Origin: Granulicella sp.
Lineage (GTDB): Bacteria; Acidobacteriota; Terriglobia; Terriglobales; Acidobacteriaceae
Direction of reading: 5' to 3'
Length of the DNA: 14,372 nt
Assembly (NCBI GenBank): GCA_003133205.1
Contig: PKWK01000055.1
Coordinates: 18,615 to 32,986 of the forward strand
In this document: positions 7,667 to 14,372 of the stretch, piece by piece
Numbering within the stretch: position 1 is the stretch's first letter
How the letters are laid out: every line of letters starts with the position of its first letter
Position numbers and translations under genes: made by a program
Notes under the pieces: generated by a model
What the model saw: the letters and a program-made list of their open reading frames with translations, nothing else
Told to the model about the DNA's origin: nothing
Databases searched by the model: none

Positions 7667-9328
7667 TCAAGGGCGCTCCAGCTTTTCGAAAGCCGCCAGC
7701 GCGTCATACAGCCGGTCAAAGATGCGCGAGGGGTCGATGACCCCGCTCACGTGATGACGGGCAAAGTCCGATTTCAGGTCCCACGGCATCCTGGCGAAGC
7801 CTAATTGCGTTCCGCAGCTGGTCAGGGTCTGCTGCAATTCCAGGACAACGCGCGCCGCGGTGTAATCCAGATGAGTGATGGCCTCGGCGTCTACAATCAG
7901 CCAGCGGACCTGCGAGGGTGCTGGTCCTACGAGACAGTTCACCTCTTCCGCGAACCGGTTCGCATTGGCATAGAAGAGAGTTGCACCAAAGCGATACATC
8001 ACCAGGCCGGGTTTCGTCATCACGCCTGACACCACCGGATTCAGGTTCCAGGTTCCGTCCTGGTTCAGAACCAGGACCCCTGTGTGAGGGTGGTAGCTGA
8101 GCTTTACAACGCGGAACAGCGAGAGGGTCATCGCCAACAATATCCCCTGCTCGACACCCGCCGCGACGACGACAGCCGCGGTGGTCAGGGCCAAGGCAAA
8201 CTCCTCTGGGCTCTCGCGGCGAATCGCCATGAGGGTCCGCACCTTGACCAACCGGGCGGCGATGAGGAAGACCAGGGCGCCGAGCACGCAGCGCGGAAGG
8301 TACTCGAGCGGTCTGGTGAGAAAGAGCAGAACGATCGCGACGATCGCTGCGGTTGCAAGCTGCGCCACCTGGCTTTGGGAACCGGCGCTTTCGACCATCG
8401 CGGTTTGCGTGGGACTTCCGTTGACGACGAAGGTTCCGCTCAATCCCGCCATGGCGTTTGCCGCGGCAAGACCGACGAGATCCGTGTTCTCGTCCAACTG
8501 CTGCCGATGGAGGGCCGCGTAGACCCGGGCGGTTGCAGCACTCTGGGTGATGATCATGACGCAGCACGATGCGGCGATGGGGATCAAAGGCGGAATATCC
8601 TTCCAGCTCAAGTCTGGGTGTCCAAGATGAGGAAGACCGCCTGCCACGGGTCCGATGATCGCAACGCCATGCCCGCTGAAGTTCCAGATTGCGCTCGAGG
8701 CCACGGCTGCGACAACCGCTATGAGCGCGCCCGGAACCTTAGACGCAAAGCGGTGAAGTAGAAGTAGGGTCCCTACGACGACGGCGGAAACGGCTAAGGT
8801 AGGCAGCTGCACTTCGGGCAGTCTTCTCAAGACTTCCGCCAATTGCAGGACGGTTCGGTGAGCGGAAACCGACACTCCCAGCATCTCTCCAAGCACCGCG
8901 ATTCCGACCTGGAACCCAACCCCAGTGAGGAAGCCGACGAGCACCGTCTGCGAGAGGAAGTCGGCGATGAAGCCCAGTTTGAGCAATCGCGCCAACAGCA
9001 GGAACCCGGCCGTAAGCAGCGCGACCGCACCCGCCAGGGCTACATACCGTGCACTGGCTACTGGCGCCAGGCCGGAGACCCCACTGGCAAAGATGGCCGC
9101 GGTTGCGGAGTCGGCGGAAACCACCAAGTAGCGGGAGGAGCCGAAGGCCGCGAATGCCACGAACGGAAGCAGCAACGAGTAAAGGCCAGTCACCACGGGC
9201 ATGCCGGCAATCTTGGTGTACCCCATGGCCTCCGGGATATTCATGGCCGCGAGCGTTAATCCGGCAAAGGCATCGCGCACGGCTGCTGCACGCTGGAATG
9301 GCCGTACACCTTGGAAGAGTTTAAGCAC
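7667..9328 (-). CDS. SulP/SLC26-family anion transporter with C-terminal STAS domain
   Basis: A complete 553-residue protein, normal for the family. It starts with a short cytoplasmic lead, then the SulP opening DAFAGLTLAAMNIPEAMGYT and GLYSLLLP, followed by many hydrophobic segments to about residue 410. The conserved GSPTQTAMVESAGSQSQVA stretch corresponds to the family's S-R/P-S..N...GG-x-(S/T)-Q region. A STAS domain fills about 430-545 (strand WLIVDAEAITHLDYTAARVV, then LGFARM). SulP proteins move sulfate, bicarbonate, dicarboxylates or other anions across the inner membrane; sequence alone does not say which. The GTG start (9328-9326) is chosen because GGAG (9339-9336) lies 7 bases upstream and the family N-terminus begins here. 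It is divergent from the Mg2+ ATPase gene. No carbonic anhydrase gene, which often marks bicarbonate transport, lies next to it. Confidence 0.92.
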   Translation of the reverse strand: MLKLFQGVRPFQRAAAVRDAFAGLTLAAMNIPEAMGYTKIAGMPVVTGLYSLLLPFVAFAAFGSSRYLVVSADSATAAIFASGVSGLAPVASARYVALAGAVALLTAGFLLLARLLKLGFIADFLSQTVLVGFLTGVGFQVGIAVLGEMLGVSVSAHRTVLQLAEVLRRLPEVQLPTLAVSAVVVGTLLLLHRFASKVPGALIAVVAAVASSAIWNFSGHGVAIIGPVAGGLPHLGHPDLSWKDIPPLIPIAASCCVMIITQSAATARVYAALHRQQLDENTDLVGLAAANAMAGLSGTFVVNGSPTQTAMVESAGSQSQVAQLATAAIVAIVLLFLTRPLEYLPRCVLGALVFLIAARLVKVRTLMAIRRESPEEFALALTTAAVVVAAGVEQGILLAMTLSLFRVVKLSYHPHTGVLVLNQDGTWNLNPVVSGVMTKPGLVMYRFGATLFYANANRFAEEVNCLVGPAPSQVRWLIVDAEAITHLDYTAARVVLELQQTLTSCGTQLGFARMPWDLKSDFARHHVSGVIDPSRIFDRLYDALAAFEKLERP

Positions 9329-9335
9329 AGCCGAG

Positions 9336-9339
9336 CTCC
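9336..9339 (-). promoter_or_regulatory. Ribosome binding site of the SulP gene
   Basis: GGAG on the minus strand, 7 bases ahead of the GTG at 9328. It supports a non-ATG start for the transporter. Confidence 0.55.
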
Positions 9340-9669
9340 AGAAATGCGAGTTATTGCAAGTCCGGAGTGTACCCTGCCGGGTTCATCTTCGACCTATCTC
9401 ATGCGAATCTGCCACGCATCTCTCCAGATACAAGACTTACCGGGCATTACAAACATGCTCGTTCCGTTGACGGTTACGTTTGAGCAGAATTGCACAGTAT
9501 TGATCTCCCCGTGGCGGGATACTCTCAGTGAGCGAAGGCATCGCTGAATTGTCTCGTTGCCCGAAAGCGCGGTGCTCCTGGACACCTTTGGCTATCTATT
9601 CATGTACCGCCCCAATCGCCGGTAGACTTGCGACATCGGAGTTATCTTTAGATTGCGGTCAAGCGAACA
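9340..9669. other. Divergent intergenic region between the SulP and Mg2+ ATPase genes
   Basis: This stretch must hold the promoters of both transporter genes. A TTGACG hexamer at 9466 and a TAGATT near 9651 are promoter-like, but no convincing -35/-10 pair with 16-18 base spacing was found. A weak hairpin (AGCGA ... TCGCT near 9532-9546) is present. No M-box Mg2+ riboswitch core could be recognised by eye, and no small gene with a ribosome binding site was found. Confidence 0.5.
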
Positions 9670-12363
9670 ATGACGGTATCTGATACGAATCACGCCGCAG
9701 ACGTCCCAACCGAAGAAGGCCGCCCGACGGGCGGTAGCCCAGCGGGGACCCCACCGCCCCCGGACAAGTCTCCAATTCCTGCCAAGGCGAAAGACCATAA
9801 CATCCGCGTTTCCCCCGCGGTTCTCGATGCGGCGGCGAAGGACGGCGACGAACTGTTGCATTCCTTGCACACGACTCCCGAGGGCCTGACGCAAGCGGAT
9901 GCCGAGGCGAGAGCACGCATCGCGGGCCCGAACGAAGTGGCGCAAGAACGCCGGCGCGGTTGGTTTATCCGCCTGTTGATCATCATCCGTAACCCGCTGG
10001 TGATCCTTCTGGCAACTCTCTCGTCGATATCCTTTGCCACGGGCGACGCGCGCGCCGGAATCGTGATGGCATGCATGGTGGTGCTCAGCGTCACGCTTCG
10101 CTTCGTGCAGGAAGCCCGGGCAGACGTGGCGGCGGCAAAGCTCAAAGCCATGATCCACGTGACCGCTACGGTCATTCGGGATGGCAACGCAAGGGAGATT
10201 CCGCTTAGGGATCTTGTGCCCGGAGACGTCGTCAAGCTGTCCGCCGGTGACATGATCCCCGGCGACGTGAGGCTGCTGTCCGCAAAAGACTTGTTCGTCA
10301 GCCAGGGCACGCTCACGGGGGAGTCGCTTCCTGTCGAGAAATTCCATGATCCCGACCCGCAGCCCTCGAATTCGCCAACCGAGCTGAAGAATACCTGCTT
10401 CATGGGAACAAGTGTTCAAAGCGGCACAGCCACCGCAGTCGTGGTCGTGACGGGAGTCAACACGTATCTCGGCAGCATGGCCGGCTCGATCACCGAGGAA
10501 GCGCCCCCAACCAGTTTTGACCGCGGACTCAGCCGCTTCACATGGCTCATGATCCAACTCATGACGGTCATGGTGCCTCTGGTCTTCCTCATCAACGGGT
10601 TTACAAAGCACGATTGGAAGAGCGCCTTTTTCTTCGCTATGGCAGTAGCCGTGGGCCTGACTCCCGAGATGCTGCCCATGATCGTTTCCGTGTGCCTCTC
10701 CAAGGGCGCGATCGCGATGAGCCGTAAGAAAGTGATCGTCAAGCGGCTCAATGCCATCCAGAACTTCGGCGGCATGGACGTGCTGTGCACCGATAAGACC
10801 GGCACGCTCACCGAAGATCGTGTCGTTCTCCAGCGGCACTGCAACGTAGCAGGACGTGAAACGGACGAGGTACTGCTCGACGGATACCTCATCAGCCACT
10901 TTCAGACTGGCCTCAAGAACCTGCTCGATACGGCGATTCTGGGTAGTCCGGATTTTCATCAACAAGCACTGATCGAAAAGTACAAGAAACTCGATGAAAT
11001 CCCCTTTGACTTTACGCGACGCATGATGTCCGTACTGGTTGAAGACCCTGAAGGCCACGCAATCCTGCTTACCAAAGGTGCTCCGGAAGAGATCTTTCAC
11101 CAGTGCTCTCAATTTGAGTTGGACGGGAAGCTGTCGCCCATGGACCCCGGGCTGATGAAAGGATTGCGCGACGAATATGCGAACCTCAGCAGCGACGGCT
11201 TCCGGGTTCTGGCCGTGGCAAGAAAGGAGCTGCCGGGAAAACAGGCCTGCTCCAAGGACGACGAATGCAATCTCGTGCTGAAAGGGTATGTCGCATTTTT
11301 GGACCCGCCCAAACGTACCGCCGCAACTGCAATCGAAGCGTTACACAAGCATGGTGTGGCCGTGAAGATACTCACGGGCGACAATGACCTCATCAGCCGC
11401 AAGGTGTGCAGCGATGTGGGACTTTTGCCCGATCCAATGCTGCTGGGCGAGGACGTGGAGAAGATGTCCGACACTGAGTTGGCGGACGCGGCGGAAACGA
11501 CAACACTGTTTGCCCGCCTCTCCCCCGCTCACAAGCAGCGAATTGTTCGCGTCCTCCGGGGCAAAGGACATGTCGTCGGATTCATGGGAGACGGAATCAA
11601 CGATGCGCCCGCGTTGCACGCTGCCGACATCGGCATCTCGGTCGATACAGCCGTGGACATCGCCAAGGAGTCGGCGGACCTGATCCTGCTTGAGAAAGAT
11701 CTCATGGTGCTCGATGGGGGCGTGATCGAGGGGCGAAAGGTCTTCGCCAACATTCTTAAATACATCCGGATGGGGGCAAGCTCAAACTTCGGAAACATGT
11801 TCAGCGTGCTGGGCGCGAGCGCCTTTCTCCCATTCATCCCGATGGCTCCCATTCAGATCCTGACCAACAACATGCTTTACGACTTCTCGCAGGTGCCGAT
11901 TCCCACCGATGCAGTGGATGAAGAACTAGTGGCGCGGCCGCGGCCCTGGAACATCGCAGAGATCAAGCGGTTCATTCTTTGCGTAGGACCCATCAGTTCG
12001 ATCTTCGACTACACGACTTTCTTCGTCATGCTCTATCTCTTCAGGTGCTGGGATCCGTCACGCGCTCCGCTCTTTCAGACGGGCTGGTTCGTCGAGTCGT
12101 TGATGACCCAGACACTTATCATCCACATCATCCGTACAAACAAGATCCCCTTCCTACAGAGCCGCGCAAGCTTGTCCCTCACACTCACTACACTGGCCAT
12201 CATGGCCTTTGGAGCTTGGCTCCCGTATTCGCCACTGGCCTCTTCGCTGGGTCTCGTGCACCTGCCTGGGCTTTACTGGCCGATCCTGTTGCTGACGCTA
12301 CTTGCTTACTCGGGCCTCACGCAATCAGTCAAGGTCTGGTTGCTTTGGAAGAAATGGATCTAA
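9670..12363 (+). CDS. mgtA: Magnesium-translocating P-type ATPase (type IIIB, MgtA/MgtB)
   Basis: 897 residues, the length of enterobacterial MgtA. It imports Mg2+ across the inner membrane using ATP. All P-type motifs are present: actuator TGES at 216-219, phosphorylation loop CTDKTGTLTE with Asp375, nucleotide-site KGAPEE from Lys469, and hinge GDGINDAPAL from Gly640. The M4 sequence VGLTPEMLPMIVSVCLSKGA before the phosphorylation site is typical of the Mg2+ subgroup rather than Ca2+ or heavy-metal pumps. About 45 polar, Pro-rich residues precede the cation-ATPase N domain (LHTTPEGLTQADAEAR). Two segments follow, then a pair around the TPEM helix, then a C-terminal group ending at VWLLWKKWI. 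ATG 9670 has no clear Shine-Dalgarno, but no other start fits the family N-terminus. No mgtC or mgtR neighbour is seen. A 506-codon open frame on the opposite strand is a shadow. Confidence 0.95.
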   Translation: MTVSDTNHAADVPTEEGRPTGGSPAGTPPPPDKSPIPAKAKDHNIRVSPAVLDAAAKDGDELLHSLHTTPEGLTQADAEARARIAGPNEVAQERRRGWFIRLLIIIRNPLVILLATLSSISFATGDARAGIVMACMVVLSVTLRFVQEARADVAAAKLKAMIHVTATVIRDGNAREIPLRDLVPGDVVKLSAGDMIPGDVRLLSAKDLFVSQGTLTGESLPVEKFHDPDPQPSNSPTELKNTCFMGTSVQSGTATAVVVVTGVNTYLGSMAGSITEEAPPTSFDRGLSRFTWLMIQLMTVMVPLVFLINGFTKHDWKSAFFFAMAVAVGLTPEMLPMIVSVCLSKGAIAMSRKKVIVKRLNAIQNFGGMDVLCTDKTGTLTEDRVVLQRHCNVAGRETDEVLLDGYLISHFQTGLKNLLDTAILGSPDFHQQALIEKYKKLDEIPFDFTRRMMSVLVEDPEGHAILLTKGAPEEIFHQCSQFELDGKLSPMDPGLMKGLRDEYANLSSDGFRVLAVARKELPGKQACSKDDECNLVLKGYVAFLDPPKRTAATAIEALHKHGVAVKILTGDNDLISRKVCSDVGLLPDPMLLGEDVEKMSDTELADAAETTTLFARLSPAHKQRIVRVLRGKGHVVGFMGDGINDAPALHAADIGISVDTAVDIAKESADLILLEKDLMVLDGGVIEGRKVFANILKYIRMGASSNFGNMFSVLGASAFLPFIPMAPIQILTNNMLYDFSQVPIPTDAVDEELVARPRPWNIAEIKRFILCVGPISSIFDYTTFFVMLYLFRCWDPSRAPLFQTGWFVESLMTQTLIIHIIRTNKIPFLQSRASLSLTLTTLAIMAFGAWLPYSPLASSLGLVHLPGLYWPILLLTLLAYSGLTQSVKVWLLWKKWI

Positions 12364-12584
12364 GCTCCGGCCATGAGCACAATGGACGGATCGAAAGACT
12401 GTCCAGTGAAGAGTTGGAACTTCTGCTTTTAGACAGAGAGCGACCGAGGACCGGGACGCCTCGGAGTGGAATTACTCTCCGGCGATAAACCTCGACCTGA
12501 GCTTCACTGAAGCCTACAAGTGCCAAGGCGACGCAACTGTAGGGCTGTAACGGCCGGTTCGATGTTCGACGCCGCTCAGGGTGG
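12364..12584. other. Intergenic stretch after mgtA, no gene recognised
   Basis: No supported gene. A short plus-strand frame containing RIERLSSEELELLLLDR (ending at TAA near 12488) reads like a helix but has no start or ribosome binding site. An imperfect stem (CGGAG ... CTCCG, about 12461-12480) lacks a U-run, so it is not called as a terminator. Confidence 0.4.
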
Positions 12585-12836
12585 TTATGAGGGTGCTCCA
12601 CCCGCCTCTGAACGGATACGCTCTTCAAGTTCATGAGTTAAGGGCAAATTAGACTCATCTACACCGAGGCTGATAAGTGCCTTTCGAGTGTTGACGAATT
12701 TAACCAGCATCCTGAACTGAATAGGCTTCGAGACAACAGTCTGCCAGAGCGCCTTAACAAAGTCCGCGTCGGCCGCGATCTTGACGGCACTCGCTCGGGA
12801 GATTGGAGAGGATTGATCTTGCGCGGCCCGGGCCAA
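12585..12836 (-). pseudogene. Hypothetical protein, probably truncated at its 5' end
   Basis: A minus-strand frame of about 83 residues ends at TAA (12587-12585). It contains AVKIAADADFVKALWQTVVS, then KPIQFRMLVKFVNTRKALISLGVDESNLPLTHELEERI. The mix of hydrophobic and charged residues looks like a real helical protein rather than an antisense shadow, but I do not recognise the family. The only start near the beginning is TTG 12836 with no Shine-Dalgarno; the frame runs back only to a TGA at 12851-12849. The likely reading is that its N-terminus was removed at the junction near 12840, where the aldo/keto reductase fragment on the other strand also begins. It could still be a noncoding chance frame. 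Confidence 0.35.
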
Positions 12837-12839
12837 TAA

Positions 12840-13184
12840 GTTCCGTACTTCTCATTGGCGGCGGGCTTCTTGACAGGCAAGTATCGCAGCCAACAAGACG
12901 CGGAGAAGGCCAAACGCGGGGCAATGGTGCAAAAGTACTTGAACGAGTGGGGATTCAGGGTGGTTGCTGCACTGGATGAAGTGGCGAATGCACAGTCATC
13001 GACTCCGGCGCGTGTGGCGCTGGCCTGGCTGCTTGCGCAGCCCGGAATTACAGCTCCGATTGCCAGCGCGACCAATGCGAACCAGCTTGCCGATCTGGTG
13101 GGAGCGACGAAGCTGAAGCTGGATACGGAGTCAATTCAGAAACTGAATGTGGTGAGCGCTCGAAAGGTTGAGGATCAACGATAA
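12840..13184 (+). pseudogene. Aldo/keto reductase, C-terminal fragment
   Basis: The recognisable frame begins at GTT 12840, directly after an in-frame TAA (12837-12839), as VPYFSLAAGFLTGKYRS. It runs 114 residues to TAA 13184. It matches the last third of aldo/keto reductases of about 320 residues: the PYFSLAAGFLTGKYR loop, ALDEVANAQSSTPARVALAW, and APIASATNANQLADLV, which corresponds to the NADP(H)-binding loop, then the last helix. The N-terminal two thirds of the barrel, with the catalytic Asp, Tyr, Lys and His, are gone. ATG 12897 or GTG 12855 could only start a non-functional piece. The fragment is well preserved, so the truncation may be recent. The HtrA-like gene starts 37 bases further on. 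Confidence 0.8.
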
Positions 13185-13212
13185 TCAAGCATTCCGGGAT
13201 TCATCGGAGAAA

Positions 13213-13216
13213 GAGG
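13213..13216 (+). promoter_or_regulatory. Ribosome binding site of the HtrA-like gene
   Basis: GAGG with 5 bases to GTG 13222. It selects this start over the in-frame TTG at 13168, and the signal peptide begins exactly there. Confidence 0.6.
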
Positions 13217-13221
13217 TCCCC

Positions 13222-14372
13222 GTGCGCCTGTTCACTACCGCTGGCTTTCCCCTGCTTGCCGTCGTTGTTCTTGGCGCGGGGTTCGCAGCCGCGCAGGTTT
13301 CCGCTCCGGCAGAGAAGGCCGCCCCCAGTCCCGTGCAGCACGGTCTGTTCGCACTCGATGAGGATCTGCAGGCGCTGGCCGAACGCGTAGGACCAGCGGT
13401 GGTGACCATCGAGGTCACCGGCCTGACCACGGTGCAGGACCCCAACACGCGGCAGACGAACTATATTGCAGCGGAGCAGTGAGTCGGCTCCGGCATCGTC
13501 GTGGACCCATCGGGATACATCCTGACCAATGCCCATGTCGTCGAGCACGCGACCTCCGTCGCGGTCCTGGTTTTCCGCCACCGTAACAAGCAGGCTGGCG
13601 GCATTGAAGATGCCCAGCGCTTTACAGCTAAGATTCTGGGGCGCGATATGCTGACCGATCTTGCGCTGCTCAAGGTGGAAGCCACCGACTTGCCGACGCT
13701 CAAACTCGCGGACTCCGATCGGGTGCATGTCGGCCAGCTTGCCCTGGCCTTTGGTAGCCCGCTTGGCCTTGAAAACACGGTGACCTTGGGCGTCATCAGC
13801 TCGACCCAGCGCCAGCTCAACAGCTCCACTCCTGTGGTGTATCTGCAGACCGACGCGGCCATCAATCCCGGGAACTCGGGGGGACCGCTGGTCGATATCA
13901 GAGGCGAGGTCATCGGCATGAATACCATGATCGCCTCGCAGTCGGGCGGCAGCGAGGGCGTAGGCTTTTCGATCCCTTCAAACACGATCCGCCTTGTCTA
14001 TGAACAGTTGCGCAAGCAGGGACACGTGCGCCGTGGAGCCATCGGTATTCTCGCCCGGGCAATCACACCAACGATCGCCAGCGGACTCGGTCTCGGGCAG
14101 CAGTCGGGAATCATTCTCGAAGATGTGGAGCCAAATTCGTCCGCCCAACGCTCAGGCTTGTTCCCGGGAGACATTGTGCTCGCCGTCGATGGCAAGCCTT
14201 TTCAAGATCCGCGAGCCCTCTCGGTTTTGCTCTTCCAGAAGCAGATCGGCGATATCACGGCTTTCAAAATCCAGCGCGGCACAGAGGTCCTGACCCTGAA
14301 CGTCCCAGTCACCGAGCGCGAGCGCGATCCGGAGAGCATCCTCGATCCCACGCAATCGGCTGACAACATCAT
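13222..14372 (+). pseudogene. HtrA/DegP-type serine protease with PDZ domain, interrupted by in-frame TGA, 3' partial
   Basis: The GTG start follows GAGG by 5 bases. A signal peptide (MRLFTTAGFPLLAVVVLGAG then FAAA before QVSA) sends it to the periplasm. The protease domain has strand VGPAVVTIEV, VGSGIVVDPSGYILTNAHVV with His105, TDLALLKV with Asp146, and NPGNSGGPL with Ser219: a full catalytic triad in the usual order and spacing. A PDZ domain follows (GIILEDVEPNSSAQRSGLFP then GDIVLAVDGKPF), and the gene runs off the window. Such enzymes degrade or refold misfolded envelope proteins. Codon 87 (13480-13482) is TGA, between IAAEQ and VGSGI, with the frame otherwise open for 1151 bases. As written, only an 86-residue stub is made. 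This is either a nonsense mutation, an assembly error or, less likely, read-through; downstream sequence shows no other decay. Confidence 0.85.

Noticed and set aside
7716..8761. Long frames in other registers and on the plus strand within the SulP gene
   Set aside because: They are shadows of the transporter, with low-complexity Arg/Gly/Asp translations and no membrane pattern.
9340..9669. M-box type Mg2+ riboswitch ahead of mgtA
   Set aside because: None of the conserved loops could be recognised by eye and no long stem structure precedes the start.
9592..11112. A 506-codon open frame on the minus strand
   Set aside because: It lies opposite the P-type ATPase, whose motifs are all in the plus frame. 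The minus translation is rich in His, Arg and Asp, typical of an antisense shadow of GC-rich coding sequence.
13480..13482. Selenocysteine at the TGA of the HtrA-like gene
   Set aside because: The position is a linker before the GSG strand, not a catalytic Cys site of the family, and no clear stem-loop starts just after it. It is kept only as a remote option.

Overview
The window looks like chromosome of an acidobacterium (Acidobacteriota, probably Terriglobales/Acidobacteriaceae). Three things suggest this. The giant Ig-repeat protein ends in two membrane segments, an LSGC motif and a final YTVTVTG...LSHSTTVTLTV strand pair, an ending I associate with that phylum. The outer-membrane barrel gene behind it is of a type common there. 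The coding regions are GC-rich. This is recognition from memory, not a database result. No rRNA, tRNA, CRISPR, intact insertion sequence or phage gene was seen.

Region 1 (2-5546, + strand) is a secreted polysaccharide-utilisation pair. It holds the 3' part of a very large alginate-lyase-family protein carrying about ten Fn3, concanavalin-like and Ig-like modules, followed 10 bases later by a small outer-membrane beta-barrel protein, so the two are probably co-transcribed.

Region 2 (5547-7626) is accessory and eroded. It contains a C-terminal remnant resembling glucuronoyl esterases (- strand), a short membrane-protein gene broken by two single-base frameshifts (- strand), about 660 bases with no recognisable gene, and then an intact orphan protein (+) with a PD-(D/E)XK-like D...ExK core resembling DUF6946 proteins.

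Region 3 (7667-12363) is a divergent pair of ion transporters. A SulP/SLC26 anion permease with a STAS domain (-) and an MgtA-type P-type Mg2+ ATPase (+) share a 341-base intergenic region.

Region 4 (12364-14372) is again scarred. It has a 5'-truncated unknown ORF (-) and the C-terminal third of an aldo/keto reductase (+), both of which lose their N-terminus at the same point near 12840. Then comes an HtrA/DegP-type periplasmic serine protease whose frame is otherwise open to the window edge but is cut by an in-frame TGA after 86 codons.

No complete new system is evident. The points most worth a second look are the interrupted HtrA gene, the transmembrane/lipobox insertion in the Ig-repeat protein, the orphan nuclease-like gene, and the shared truncation point at about 12840.
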